DNA of 64,000 nucleotides from Agromyces sp. ISL-38 (GCF_018613935.1 NZ_JAGGPF010000009.1:523880-587879); one strand, 5' to 3'. Counted from the first letter of the stretch, positions 44,248 to 54,085 are shown. Notes: generated by a model not told the origin, from the sequence alone. Made by a program: numbers and translations.

Positions 44248-45374
44248 CACGAACCTCCCTTGGTTTCGTTGTCAGCCCTCAGCGTCGAGGGAATGGGTGC
44301 AGGACGAGCAGGGTCCTCGGAGGGATCCGGCTCCTTCGCCTCTGGTGCCGGCGAAGTCTCGAGGGCGCGGCCACGACGGCGCGCGCGGATGGTGGTCGCC
44401 GCATACGCGACGGCGAGGATGATGATCGCGCCCTGCACCGCGTCGCGGTAGGTCGAGGGCACGCCGGCGAAGTTCAGCAGGGTGAAGAGCGCCTCGAGGG
44501 CGAACGCTCCGGCCGCCGCGGCGACGACCCAGCCGCGCCCGCCGCCGAGCACCACGCCGCCGAGCACGACCGCGGTGATCGCGGTGAACTCGTAGCCGCG
44601 GCCCACGCTCGGGTGCACGCCCGCGTACCCGACGAGGAGCACGCCGGCGACCGTGGCCGAGAGCGACGAGATCACGAAGGTCGAGGTCTTCACCCACCAG
44701 GTGCGGGCGCCCGAGTAGCGGGCGGTCGTGGGGTTGTCGCCGAGGGCGATGATGCTGCGCCCGAACGGGCGCCGGGCGAACCAGATCGCGATCACGAGCA
44801 GCACGACGAGGATCACCACCGACCAGGGCAGGACCCCGATGACCGGGAGGTCACGGATGCCGCCGCGCCCGATCTGTCGGAACCCGTCGGCCGGGTTACC
44901 GGTAGCCGCGCCGCCCGTCCAGTAGAGCGTCGCCCCGAGCAGGGCGAGCATCATGCCGAGCGTCGCGATGAAGCTCGGCACCTTGAGGAACGAGACGATG
45001 AGACCGTTGACGAGCCCGACGAAGGCACCGAACGCGAGCATGAACAGCAGCACCGGGATCGACTTCGACTCGTCCTGCCCGATGAGGTTGCCGGCGATCA
45101 CCACTTGCGCCGTGACGACAGAGCCCATCGAGAGGTCGAACTCGCCGCCGACGATCACGAAGTACTGGCCGATCGCGACGATCGCCACCGGTGCGACTCG
45201 CTGCACGAATCGCACGAACTGCGAGGGCTCGGCGAACGACGGATTCAGCACGGTGATCGCGATGAGCAGCACGATGAGCAGGAGGAACACCGCGCCGCGC
45301 GGGCTGATGAGCGTGCGGCCGAATCCGGCGAGGCGGTGGCGGAGGTGCTGCGAATCGGATGTCACGGCGCTCAT
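44247..45374 (-). CDS. Ribose-type ABC importer permease (second)
   Basis: A 375-residue membrane subunit of the RbsC/BPD_transp_2 family with 8-10 helices (GAVFLLLIVLLIAITVLNPS; VAIVAIGQYFVIVGGEFDLS; LGGVVLGGGRGWVVAAAAGA). FDLSMGSVVTAQVVIAGNL is the conserved family block. A hydrophilic tail of about 40 residues (ALETSPAPEAKEPDPSEDPA) is unusual. It overlaps the first permease by four bases and the binding protein by one, so all three are coupled. Confidence 0.9.
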   Translation of the reverse strand: MSAVTSDSQHLRHRLAGFGRTLISPRGAVFLLLIVLLIAITVLNPSFAEPSQFVRFVQRVAPVAIVAIGQYFVIVGGEFDLSMGSVVTAQVVIAGNLIGQDESKSIPVLLFMLAFGAFVGLVNGLIVSFLKVPSFIATLGMMLALLGATLYWTGGAATGNPADGFRQIGRGGIRDLPVIGVLPWSVVILVVLLVIAIWFARRPFGRSIIALGDNPTTARYSGARTWWVKTSTFVISSLSATVAGVLLVGYAGVHPSVGRGYEFTAITAVVLGGVVLGGGRGWVVAAAAGAFALEALFTLLNFAGVPSTYRDAVQGAIIILAVAYAATTIRARRRGRALETSPAPEAKEPDPSEDPARPAPIPSTLRADNETKGGS

Positions 45375-46483
45375 GCCTGCTCCTCCTGTACGACGGCCGG
45401 CGTGCCCTGCCCGGCACTGCCCGCGCCTCTGCCTCCGCCGGCGATGCCCCCGCCTGCGGCATCCGACGCGCCGGTGCTCGTGAAGCGCGGTCGTCGCCGT
45501 TCGGTGATCCGCGCGGTGTAGACGGCGACGGCGGCGACGATGACGATGCCTCGCACGACGTCTTTCAGGAACGGGTTGACCTGCATGACGCTCATGACGC
45601 TGTCGACGACGGCGAAGATCGCGACGCCGCCGATCGTGCCCCAGATCGAGCCGCGGCCACCGAGCAGCAGGGTGCCGCCGAGCACGACGGCGGCGATCGA
45701 GAGCAGGTCGTACCCGCCCTGGCTGCCGACGGTCGGGCTGCCGACGCCGAGCCGGCTCGCGAGCAGGAGCCCCGCAAGGGCTGCGGTCATCGAGCACAGC
45801 ACGTGGGCGATGATGACCGGCCGTGCGGTGCGGATGCCCGAGAGCCGTGCGACCTGCTCGTTGCCGCCGACGGCGAACATGTGGCTGCCGGTGCGGGTGC
45901 GAGCGAGGAAGAGCGCGCCGAGAACTGCCACGCCGAGCATGATGAGCGTCGAGACCGGCACCGGTCCGACGCCGGTCGCCCCGATGAGCTGGAACTCCCA
46001 CGGCACGTTGCCGCTCGTGCCCTTGTAGTTCGTGTCGAGGTAGCCCTTGATGATGAGGCCCGTGCCGAGGGTCGCGATGAAGCCGTTCACCTTGAGCTTC
46101 GTCACGATGAGGCCATTGGCCGTGCCGATGAGCGCGGCCACGACGAGCACCGTGAGCACGGCGGCGGGGATGTTGCCCGGGTTGCCGGCCATCATGTCGG
46201 CGGCGATGAGACTCGAGAGGCTCACGACGTAGGGCACCGAGAGGTCCAGCGAGGCGCACAGGATCACGAGGGTCTGCCCGATGGCCACGAAGCCGAGCAC
46301 GCTCATGCCCGTGAGGATGTCGCGGATGTTGCCTGCGCTGAAGAAGTTGCGGCCGACGCTCGCCACGAGCACCGAGCCGATGATGATGACGCCCACGAGC
46401 GCGATGCCGACGATGAGGCTCGCGTCGAGGCGACGCCGGCGCGGCTTGCGCACCGGGGCTTCGCTGAGGGTGCCGGTGCTCAT
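45371..46483 (-). CDS. Ribose-type ABC importer permease (first)
   Basis: A 370-residue permease of the same family as the next gene, probably forming a heterodimer with it. SVLGFVAIGQTLVILCASLD, then LSVPYVVSLSSLIAADMMAG, corresponds to the conserved block. FIATLGTGLIIKGYLDTNYK and LGGTLLLGGRGSIWGTIGGV follow. The C-terminus is a Gly/Ala-rich tail (GGGIAGGGRGAGSAGQGTPA) of unknown role. Four-base overlaps join it to the ATPase upstream and the second permease downstream. Confidence 0.9.
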   Translation of the reverse strand: MSTGTLSEAPVRKPRRRRLDASLIVGIALVGVIIIGSVLVASVGRNFFSAGNIRDILTGMSVLGFVAIGQTLVILCASLDLSVPYVVSLSSLIAADMMAGNPGNIPAAVLTVLVVAALIGTANGLIVTKLKVNGFIATLGTGLIIKGYLDTNYKGTSGNVPWEFQLIGATGVGPVPVSTLIMLGVAVLGALFLARTRTGSHMFAVGGNEQVARLSGIRTARPVIIAHVLCSMTAALAGLLLASRLGVGSPTVGSQGGYDLLSIAAVVLGGTLLLGGRGSIWGTIGGVAIFAVVDSVMSVMQVNPFLKDVVRGIVIVAAVAVYTARITERRRPRFTSTGASDAAGGGIAGGGRGAGSAGQGTPAVVQEEQA

Positions 46484-47994
46484 CGGTCGGCCCCCGTTCC
46501 GAGCTTGAGCGTGCCGGTCGCAGCGGCGAGGATCGTCGCCTCGTCGGACCGCGCGGGCAGTTCAGCGGAGGCCCGGCCGTCGTGCATCACGATGATGCGG
46601 TCGGACATGCCGATGACCTCGGGCAGTTCCGAGGAGATCATGAGGATGGCGACCCCTTCTTTCGCGAGCCGGCGCATGAGGTTGTACACGGCGACCTTCG
46701 CGCCGACGTCGATGCCGCGCGTTGGCTCGTCGAGCAGCACGACGCTCGGCCTCGTGGCAAGCCACTTCGCGAGCACGACCTTCTGCTGGTTGCCGCCCGA
46801 GAGGTATTGCACCTCCTGGTCGACTCCGCGCGAGACGACTTCGAGCGACGAGAGCACGCCCGGCAGTTCGCGCCTCGCCTCGCTCGTGCGGCGAGCGAAG
46901 ACGGATCGGATGACGAGCAGGGCGTTGTCGGCGATAGACTGGTTGAGGGCGAGCCCCTGGGCCTTGCGGTCTTCCGTGATGAGGGCGATGCCCGAGCGCA
47001 CGGCCTGGCGCGCCGAGGTGACGTGGATCGGCCGGCCGTCGCGTCGCATCTCGCCGCGGGTGAAGGGCGTGACGCCGAAGACCCCCTCGACGAGCTCGGT
47101 GCGACCCGAGCCCTGCAGGCCCGCGACACCGACGATCTCGCCCGCGCGGAGCTCGAGGTCGACCCCGTCGACATACGCGTTGCCGGCACCCGCGAGCTGG
47201 AGCCGCGGCTCGCCGAGCACGGTGCCGGCTTCGGCGTCGGGGAAGTAGGCGGCGATCGGCCGGCCGACCATGCGCCGCACGAGCTCATCGGTCGTGAGCT
47301 CCGACGCGGGACCGGTCGAGACGAGCGCTCCGTCCTTCAGCACGGTGATCGTCTCGCACAGGTCGAAGATCTCCTTCAGCCGGTGGGAGACGTAGAGGAT
47401 GGCCACGCCGCGGGCAGCGAGCCGGCGCACGATCGCGTAGAGCAGCTCCACCTCGTGGCCGGCGAGCGCGGCGGTCGGCTCGTCCATCTGGATGACCCGG
47501 GCGTCGGTCGAGAGCGCCTTCACGATCTCGACGATCTGCTGCTCGGCGACGGTGAGGGTTCGCACCGGCGCATCCGCGTCGATCGAGTCGATGCCGAGCT
47601 CGTCGAGCAGCGCTCGCGTCTCGCGTTGCATCGCCGCTCGATCGACGAGGCCGCGGCGCTTCGGCTCGCGGCCGAGGAACACGTTCTGGGCGACGGTGCG
47701 CTCAGGCAGCAGGTTGAACTCCTGGAACACCGTGGCGAGGCCGGCGTGCGCCGCTTGCACCGGGTGGGTGAAGGCGACCTTCTCGCCGCCGAGCGTGATC
47801 GTGCCGGCGTCGCGCTCGTAGACGCCCGCGAGGAGCTTCATGAACGTCGACTTGCCCGCGCCGTTCTCGCCGACGAGCCCGTGCACCTCGCCGGGATGAA
47901 GCGTGAGGCCGACGCCGCGCAGCACGGTGACGCCGAAGAACGACTTCTCGAGGCCCTCGGCCACGAGCACGGGTGCCGCGTCGGTACCGTTCAT
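46480..47994 (-). CDS. Ribose-type ABC importer ATPase (two fused domains)
   Basis: A 504-residue RbsA/MglA-like ATPase. The first half has a full Walker A (GENGAGKST, 42-50), VFQEFNLLPERTVAQNVFLG and Walker B VIQMDEPTAAL. The second half has the degenerate loop GLQGSGRTELVEGVFG, then signature LSGGNQQKVVLAKWL and VVLLDEPTRGIDVGAK, as is normal in this family. It drives the two permeases encoded next. Four-base overlaps join it to the dehydrogenase gene upstream and permease downstream. Confidence 0.94.
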   Translation of the reverse strand: MNGTDAAPVLVAEGLEKSFFGVTVLRGVGLTLHPGEVHGLVGENGAGKSTFMKLLAGVYERDAGTITLGGEKVAFTHPVQAAHAGLATVFQEFNLLPERTVAQNVFLGREPKRRGLVDRAAMQRETRALLDELGIDSIDADAPVRTLTVAEQQIVEIVKALSTDARVIQMDEPTAALAGHEVELLYAIVRRLAARGVAILYVSHRLKEIFDLCETITVLKDGALVSTGPASELTTDELVRRMVGRPIAAYFPDAEAGTVLGEPRLQLAGAGNAYVDGVDLELRAGEIVGVAGLQGSGRTELVEGVFGVTPFTRGEMRRDGRPIHVTSARQAVRSGIALITEDRKAQGLALNQSIADNALLVIRSVFARRTSEARRELPGVLSSLEVVSRGVDQEVQYLSGGNQQKVVLAKWLATRPSVVLLDEPTRGIDVGAKVAVYNLMRRLAKEGVAILMISSELPEVIGMSDRIIVMHDGRASAELPARSDEATILAAATGTLKLGTGADR

Positions 47995-49118
47995 GTGGCC
48001 ACCTCCACCCAGCCGTCGGATGCCGCCGAGGCGAGCACGGCCTCCGTGAGGCGCACGGCGCGCAACCCGTCGGCGAACCCGGGCAACCCGTCGGGAGGAC
48101 TGCCGTCGATCGCGGCGTACGCGTCGGCGACGAAGGCGTTGAATGCGTCTTGATAGCCCATCGGATGCCCCGCCGGCACGATCGCGAGGCGCGCCGCGTC
48201 GGGGGCGAGCCGGGCCGGGTCGCGTTCGAGCACGCTCGAGCCGTGGACCTTGCCGAGCCAGAGCTGCTCGGGTCGCTCCTGCTCGAACCGGACGCTGCCG
48301 CTCGCGCCCGAGAGCTCGATCGAGAGCGCGTTCTTGCGGCCCGCCGCGACCTGCGATACGAGCAGGGTGCCGACGGCGCCCGACTCGAGCTCGACGACGA
48401 CGGCCACGAGGTCTTCGGTGGCGATGTCGGCGTGCTTCGAGCGGGCCTCGTAGACCGTGCGAGTGGAGGCGTTCAGGCGAACGATGCGATCACCCGACAC
48501 GAACTCGAGCAGATCGACGAGATGCGAGCCGATGTCGGCGAATGCGCGCGAGGGACCGCCGAGTTCGGCGTCGACGCGCCAGTCGTCGTCGTGGGGGGCG
48601 GCGAGCCAGTCCTGGAGGTACGCGCCCTGCACGCTGAGGAGTCGGCCGGTGTCGCCACGGGCGACACGGGCTCGCGCCTCTCGCGCCATCGGGTGGAACC
48701 GGTAAACGAAGGGCACGGCGGCCACGAGGCCGCGGTCGTCGGCGAGGGCGGTGAGCTCGGCGGCATCCGTCACCGTCGTTGCGAGGGGCTTCTCGCAGAT
48801 CACATGCTTGCCGGCCTCGAGGGCGGCGCGGGCGATCGCGGCGTGCGTGCTGTTGGGCGTGCAGATGTGCACGACGTCGATGCCGGGGTCGGCGAGCAGC
48901 CCGTCGACCGAGTCGAAGGCTGAACCGAGGCCGAGGCGATCGGCGGCGTCGCGGGCACGGCCCGCCGACGACGACGCCCCGCCCGTGAGCTCGGCTCGAG
49001 CGGCACGAGCGGCACGGGTGTGCACGGCGGCCATGAAGCCCCCACCGATGAAGCCGGCGCGAAGGGTGTTGGCCGGGGCAATGACGTGCGGTGTCATGGT
49101 CGCCATACTGACACACAT
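47991..49118 (-). CDS. Gfo/Idh/MocA-family sugar dehydrogenase
   Basis: A 375-residue NAD(P)-dependent oxidoreductase. The Rossmann start is LRAGFIGGGFMAAVH (19-33), then DVVHICTPNSTHAAIARAAL and the family EKP motif (CEKPLATT, Lys110). The catalytic-region histidine is His199 in ADIGSHLVDLLEF. Known relatives oxidise inositols, glucosides, levoglucosan or sugar hydroxyls, often at C2 or C3. It is the first gene of the operon facing the ROK repressor. ATG 49118, 49106 and 49097 are all possible and none has a good ribosome site. Confidence 0.88.
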   Translation of the reverse strand: MCVSMATMTPHVIAPANTLRAGFIGGGFMAAVHTRAARAARAELTGGASSSAGRARDAADRLGLGSAFDSVDGLLADPGIDVVHICTPNSTHAAIARAALEAGKHVICEKPLATTVTDAAELTALADDRGLVAAVPFVYRFHPMAREARARVARGDTGRLLSVQGAYLQDWLAAPHDDDWRVDAELGGPSRAFADIGSHLVDLLEFVSGDRIVRLNASTRTVYEARSKHADIATEDLVAVVVELESGAVGTLLVSQVAAGRKNALSIELSGASGSVRFEQERPEQLWLGKVHGSSVLERDPARLAPDAARLAIVPAGHPMGYQDAFNAFVADAYAAIDGSPPDGLPGFADGLRAVRLTEAVLASAASDGWVEVAT

Positions 49119-49120
49119 CG

Positions 49121-49133
49121 GGCAACTTTTGCC
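49121..49133. promoter_or_regulatory. Palindrome between dehydrogenase and ROK gene
   Basis: GGCAACTTTTGCC has perfect 5-base arms around CTT. It lies two bases before the longest dehydrogenase start and 80 bases before the ROK gene. It is the clearest palindrome in the divergent spacer and a candidate repressor site. Confidence 0.4.
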
Positions 49134-49213
49134 ACCTTCTCGTCAGAAGTCGCCGGCTGCGTGTCAGCTTGATGGGAGATGAACCGGTGAAGGCCGTGTG
49201 CTTTACTCAATAG

Positions 49214-50401
49214 ATGGTGGACATCAGCCGCGGGTCGGCCCTCGGCATCTCGGGAGCGAGCGAGCTCTTCCAGCTGCTTCGCGATGGTGCGCCGCGCACC
49301 CGCGCGTCGCTCGCGCAGACCACGGGGCTCGCCCGCTCGACCATCGCGGCGCGAGTCGACGAGCTCATGCGACTCGGCCTCGTGACGCCCGTCGCCGACG
49401 CCGCCTCCACCGGTGGCCGCCCGCCGTCGCAGTTCGCGCTGAACCCCGCTGCCCGCATCGTCCTCGCCGCCGACCTCGGCGCCTCGCACGCCACGATCGC
49501 CGTCACCGACCTCTCGGGCACCGTGCTCGCCGAGCGCAGCGAGCCCATGGACATCGCGCGCGGCCCCGAGACCGTGCTCGGCTGGATGGTCGAGGCCGGC
49601 CTCGCACTCGTCGCCGAGCTCGGCCGCGACCGCAAGGAGCTCGTCGCGATCGGCATCGGCGTTCCCGGGCCCGTCGAGCACTCCACCGGGCGGCCGGTGA
49701 ATCCGCCGATCATGCCCGGCTGGGACCGCTTCGACGTGCCCGGATGGGTGCAGCAGCACCTCGAGGTGCCCGTGCTCGTCGACAACGACGTGAACATCAT
49801 GGCGCTCGGCGAGCGCGCTCTCGCCTGGCCGAACGTGGAGCATCTCGTGTTCGTGAAGGTCGCGACGGGCATCGGCTCGGGCGTCATCTCGGGCGGGCTG
49901 CTGCAGCGCGGCGCCCAGGGCATCGCGGGCGACATCGGCCACGTTCGGGTCGCGCGCGGCGCCGACGTGCCCTGCCACTGCGGCAATCGCGGATGCCTCG
50001 AAGCCCTTGCCTCGGGCCCGGCGATCGCGCGCGCGCTGAGAGAGCAGGGGGCCGACGTGCACTCGGGCAGCGACGTCGTCGAGCTCGTGAAGCGCGGCGA
50101 CATCGACGCGATCCAGGCCGTGCGCCAGGCCGGCCGCGACATCGGCGAGGTCCTCACGGCGTGCGTGAGCCTCGTGAACCCGTCGGTCATCGCCATCGGG
50201 GGCTCGATGGCGCGAGCCGGCGAGCACCTCATCGCCGGCGTGCGCGAGGTCGTCTACACACGCTCGATGCCGCTCGCCACCGAGCACCTCGCGATCGTGC
50301 AGTCGGCCGCGGCCGAGAACGCCGCCGTGCTCGGTGCGAGCATGCTCGCCATCCACCACGCGCTCTCCCCCGAGGGCATCGACGCACTCGCCGCCCGCTG
50401 A
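49214..50401 (+). CDS. ROK-family transcriptional repressor
   Basis: A 395-residue regulator. A winged helix at about 10-65 (TRASLAQTTGLARSTIAARV) precedes a ROK sugar-kinase-like domain with ADLGASHATIAVTDLSG (phosphate-loop region), VLVDNDVNIMALGE (Asp190/Asp192), and the zinc motif CHCGNRGCLE with Cys254, Cys256 and Cys261. XylR/NagC-type members sense a free sugar or sugar phosphate. It faces the dehydrogenase-led operon, so it probably represses that operon until the imported sugar appears. It could keep sugar kinase activity, but the N-terminal domain argues for regulation. Confidence 0.9.
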   Translation: MVDISRGSALGISGASELFQLLRDGAPRTRASLAQTTGLARSTIAARVDELMRLGLVTPVADAASTGGRPPSQFALNPAARIVLAADLGASHATIAVTDLSGTVLAERSEPMDIARGPETVLGWMVEAGLALVAELGRDRKELVAIGIGVPGPVEHSTGRPVNPPIMPGWDRFDVPGWVQQHLEVPVLVDNDVNIMALGERALAWPNVEHLVFVKVATGIGSGVISGGLLQRGAQGIAGDIGHVRVARGADVPCHCGNRGCLEALASGPAIARALREQGADVHSGSDVVELVKRGDIDAIQAVRQAGRDIGEVLTACVSLVNPSVIAIGGSMARAGEHLIAGVREVVYTRSMPLATEHLAIVQSAAAENAAVLGASMLAIHHALSPEGIDALAAR

Positions 50402-50547
50402 CCGCCTCCCCGTACTGCCCTTTTCCCCCTCTCGCCCGTCGTCACCCCTCCCCGGTGCCGTGTCGCGACGACAGCATGGGCAGCCCGCTCCGCGGTGGTG
50501 TGCGAGCGGTCGCGCGCTGGCCGGCGCACGCTGACTAGAGTGGCATC

Positions 50548-52227
50548 ATGAGCGTGGCTCACTCTTTGGAGCGCGGTGACCGGGCACTCCGGGAGTGGTC
50601 CTGGAAGGTGGCACGCGCGGCCTTTGAGGAAGCGCTGCTCGACGACGAGACACCCGAAGCGCTGGAAGGCTTGGGAACGGCGGCTTCATGGCTCGACGAC
50701 GCCGACACGGCGATCTCCGCCAGGGAGCGGGCGTACCGGCTGTACCGCGGCCGTGACGACGCAGAGGCCGCCGCCAGGGTCGCCGTCAGCCTCGCCGATG
50801 ACCTCGTGACCTTTCGCGGTGAACACGCCGTGGCCTCGGGTTGGCTCCAGCGCGCCCGCCGGCGACTCGAGGACCGACCCGACTCGCCGGTGCTCGTCTG
50901 GGCCGATGCGGTCGAGGCGTCCATGGCCATGATGTACGAGCGCGACCTCCCCCGCGCCCTCACCCTCGCCGAGCACGCGGTAGCCCATGGCCGCCGAATC
51001 GGCGACGTCGACGCCGAGATGATCGCGCTGTCATTGCTCGGCCTGGTGATGGTGTCGTCAGGTCGCCTGGCGGAAGGGTTGCGCGTGCTCGACGAAGCCG
51101 CCGCGGCGGCCGTCTCCGGGGAGGTACGCGACCCCGGGGTGTCGGCAGGCGTGTGCTGCATCTTCGTGACAGCGAGCGCGCGGATCCGTGACTTCGACCG
51201 GCTGGCGCAATGGTCACGGCACGTGATGCAGGTGTCGCAGGAGTGGACGAACCGGTCGATGTTCACCTATCCACGGATCGAGCACGCTGCGGCACTCGTA
51301 TGGTGGGGCCGCTGGGGCGAGGCCGAGCAGGAACTCGCCGAAGCGCTCACCGACATCTCCGCCCGGCCCCAGCTCGCCGCCCTCGCCATGCTGCGACTCG
51401 CCGACCTGCGGCGTCGGCAGGGGCGGTACGACGAAGCACGATCGCTGCTCGATGAACTGGATGAGAGCCCGTATGGGATCGGCTACGGAGAGCGCGCCGA
51501 GATGGTGCGAGCCGCCCTGGCTCTTGACACCGGAGACTTCGTCACGGCGGCCGAGGCGGCCGAGCGCGACCTGCGCGCGCTGCCGTCCGACGACATCGTG
51601 GAGCACGTCGACGGACTCGAGGTGCTGGTCCGCGCACGGCTGGGTCTGGGCGACGCTGAGGAGGCCCAGCGGGCCGCAGACACGTTGAGGTCGATCGCCG
51701 ATGCGACGCCGACAGCTCCGATTCGCGCGTCGGCCAGCCTGGCTGCCGGGCTGGTCTCCGCAGCCCGGGGTGAGCACGCCGCCGCTCGCGGGGCGTTCGA
51801 GACGGCGATCGCGTTCTACCGAGCCGGCGGCGCGACGTTCGAGACGGCCCGCGCCCGAATCGAACTGGCGAGGTCGGTGTCCGCGCTCGGCCAGCCGCAG
51901 CGCGCCCTCGAGGAGTCCCGGAAGGCGGTCACCGCCTTCGAGGGGCTGGGCGCCCGCGCCGACGCAGCATCGGCTGCGACGGTCGTGGCCGACCTCGAGT
52001 CGAGCGTCCGGCCGGCCCGGCGGCCCGGACCGCTCACCGCTCGCGAGGCCGAGGTGCTGCGCATGGTCGCTGCCGGCATGACGAATGACGAGATCGCGGC
52101 CGATCTCGTCCTCTCGGTGCGCACCATCGAGCGGCACCTCTCCAACATCTACGCCAAGATCGGCGCCACCGGCCGGGCCGCGCGGGCCGCGGCCACGTCG
52201 TATGCGCACACGCACGCCATCGCGTAG
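50548..52227 (+). CDS. LuxR-type regulator with TPR-like region
   Basis: A 559-residue protein. Residues 1-490 are repeated helical pairs (LREWSWKVARAAFEEALLDD; AAARVAVSLADDLVTFRGEH) of TPR type with no ATPase motif. The C-terminal LuxR helix-turn-helix reads LTAREAEVLRMVAAGMTNDE, then LVLSVRTIERHLSNIYAKIG. It has no recognisable ribosome site, but TAGAGT ends seven bases before ATG 50548, which suggests a leaderless message. A cupin gene follows 157 bases later and is a likely target, a pairing seen in other actinobacteria. Confidence 0.85.
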   Translation: MSVAHSLERGDRALREWSWKVARAAFEEALLDDETPEALEGLGTAASWLDDADTAISARERAYRLYRGRDDAEAAARVAVSLADDLVTFRGEHAVASGWLQRARRRLEDRPDSPVLVWADAVEASMAMMYERDLPRALTLAEHAVAHGRRIGDVDAEMIALSLLGLVMVSSGRLAEGLRVLDEAAAAAVSGEVRDPGVSAGVCCIFVTASARIRDFDRLAQWSRHVMQVSQEWTNRSMFTYPRIEHAAALVWWGRWGEAEQELAEALTDISARPQLAALAMLRLADLRRRQGRYDEARSLLDELDESPYGIGYGERAEMVRAALALDTGDFVTAAEAAERDLRALPSDDIVEHVDGLEVLVRARLGLGDAEEAQRAADTLRSIADATPTAPIRASASLAAGLVSAARGEHAAARGAFETAIAFYRAGGATFETARARIELARSVSALGQPQRALEESRKAVTAFEGLGARADAASAATVVADLESSVRPARRPGPLTAREAEVLRMVAAGMTNDEIAADLVLSVRTIERHLSNIYAKIGATGRAARAAATSYAHTHAIA

Positions 52228-52383
52228 AAACTCGCGGAAGAAGTGCGTGCGCGGGTGGCGCAAGCTGCGTGCCGGCACCGACGATCTTCGACCCTCCACG
52301 CCCTAGCTTCGGAGAACCGGGTCCGGCTGGATGCCGGGGTCCCGGCGCCAGCCGGATCCGGACGAACCGAGAGGAGCGGGCAG

Positions 52384-52770
52384 ATGCCCAAGTCATCGAA
52401 GCAGGATGCCGCCGAGACCGTTGAGGTCGAAGGCTACGAAGGTCACCTCCAGGAGCTCGGCGGATACACCGTCGCCTTCGAGACCTACACCGAGGACGCG
52501 GACCTCGCGCCCCTCTTCGCCGGGTTGCCCGACGACCGGTGCCAGTGCGTGCACCTCGGCTACGTGCTGAGCGGATCGGTGAAGTTCACCTTCGCCGATG
52601 GGCACGAAGAGGTCTACGTCGCGGGTGACGCCTATTACGCGCCGCCAGGACACACCCCGACGCTCTATGCCGGCACCGAGGTCGTCGAGTTCAGTCCGAC
52701 CGAAGCGCTGCAGCAGACGCTCGAGGTCGTCAGCCGCAACGCGGAGGCCGCCGCGGCGACCCCTGGGTAG
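52384..52770 (+). CDS. Cupin-domain protein
   Basis: A 128-residue small barrel protein. DRCQCVHLGYVLSGSVKFTF covers the first cupin strand set and GDAYYAPPGHTPTLYAGTEV the second motif. The metal-ligand histidines are only partly kept, so metal binding is doubtful. GAGAGGAGCGGG lies before ATG 52384. It follows a LuxR regulator in the same direction. The substrate is unknown. Confidence 0.78.
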   Translation: MPKSSKQDAAETVEVEGYEGHLQELGGYTVAFETYTEDADLAPLFAGLPDDRCQCVHLGYVLSGSVKFTFADGHEEVYVAGDAYYAPPGHTPTLYAGTEVVEFSPTEALQQTLEVVSRNAEAAAATPG

Positions 52771-52870
52771 CGGATGCCGCGGGGTCGATAGTCGGCGCGG
52801 AATGGCCTGGTCGGATCTCGCGAAGCAGCAGTTTCGTCGCCCGCCTGACCGGGCGGGCGACGGGGCGTGC

Positions 52871-54085
52871 TCAGCGGGCGGCTCCCAATGCCGCCTCATT
52901 CGCCCGGGTCATGGCCGCCTCGAACCGGGGCAGGCTCGCCTCGATCGTCTCCAACGTCGCCGTCAACGAGATGCGGAAGAAGCCTGGCGTCTCGAACATC
53001 CGGCCGGGCAGCACCAGCACGTCCTCGCGATCGAGGATCGCGGCGAACTCCGCATCATCGGGCAGCGGCGACTCGGGGAAGAGGTAGAACGTGCCCTCGG
53101 GCACGTTGACCCGGTAGCCCATGCCGAGGAGCGCTTCCACCATCACGTCGCGCTTCCGCTGGAACAGCGGGATGTCGAATGCGAGCGTCTCGAGCTGTGG
53201 CAGCGCATACTGCATCGAGACGTTCGGGAAGAGCCAGCCGCCGGAGATCTGCAGCGCCTCGATGGCATCCCTCAACGCAGCGCGGCCCGGCATGGTCGGC
53301 GGCACCGCGAGGTACCCGATGCGCTCGCCCGGCGAAAGCAGCGTCTTGCCGTAGCTGTAGGCGAGGAAGCTCCACGGGTAGAACTCGACCGGGGTGCGGA
53401 AGCGCGCGCCGTCGAAGACGATGCGGTTGTAGGCCTCGTCGGAGATGAGGAAGATGCGCCGCCCGTTGCGCTCCGATGCCTCGTCGAGCAGCGCTGCCAG
53501 CCGTTGCAGCGTCTCGACCGGATAGATCCTGCCGGTCGGGTTGTTCGGGCTGTTGACGATCACGATGCGCGTGCGCGGCGTGATGGCGGCCGCGATCGCA
53601 TCCAGGTCGAGGTCGAACGTCGTGCGGTCGATCGATACCTTCACCGGTACGAGACCCGCCTCCAGCACGATCGGCTCATAGAGGAACCACGGCGGCAGGC
53701 TGTAGACGACCTCGTCTCCGGGATCGCCGACGAGCTTCAACGCAACCGAGATCGCCGTGAACCCGCCCGTCGTGAGGTGCACGTCATCGGCTTCGAAAGG
53801 AATGCCGGTGTGCCGGCGGAGGGACTCGGTCGCCGCCTCGATCGCCGTCGGGTCGCCGATCCTGTAGGCGAACCACAGCTCGTGCTGTGGGATCAGTGCC
53901 TCGCGCAGGATCTCGACGTAGTCTGCCGACGGGGGGTCGTGCGGATCGCCGAAGGTGAAGTCCAGTACGCCCGGCTGATGTCGGCGGTCCTGGTAGCCGG
54001 AGCGCCGGTAGAACTCGTAGAGCAACTGGAACGGTGTCGCGGCGGCAACCGTCGTGACCCGCTCGGAGATCTGGTTTTCATCCAT
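52871..54085 (-). CDS. Class I/II PLP aminotransferase
   Basis: A 404-residue fold-type I enzyme. The pyridoxal lysine is Lys247 (AYSYGKTLLSPGERIGYLA), with Asn182 (VNSPNNPTGRIYP), Asp216 and Tyr219 (LISDEAYNRIV) and Arg255 in their expected places. The N-terminus LDFTFGDPHDPPSADYVEIL is aspartate aminotransferase-like. The amino donor and acceptor cannot be named. It stands alone, converging on the cupin gene. Confidence 0.9.
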   Translation of the reverse strand: MDENQISERVTTVAAATPFQLLYEFYRRSGYQDRRHQPGVLDFTFGDPHDPPSADYVEILREALIPQHELWFAYRIGDPTAIEAATESLRRHTGIPFEADDVHLTTGGFTAISVALKLVGDPGDEVVYSLPPWFLYEPIVLEAGLVPVKVSIDRTTFDLDLDAIAAAITPRTRIVIVNSPNNPTGRIYPVETLQRLAALLDEASERNGRRIFLISDEAYNRIVFDGARFRTPVEFYPWSFLAYSYGKTLLSPGERIGYLAVPPTMPGRAALRDAIEALQISGGWLFPNVSMQYALPQLETLAFDIPLFQRKRDVMVEALLGMGYRVNVPEGTFYLFPESPLPDDAEFAAILDREDVLVLPGRMFETPGFFRISLTATLETIEASLPRFEAAMTRANEAALGAAR

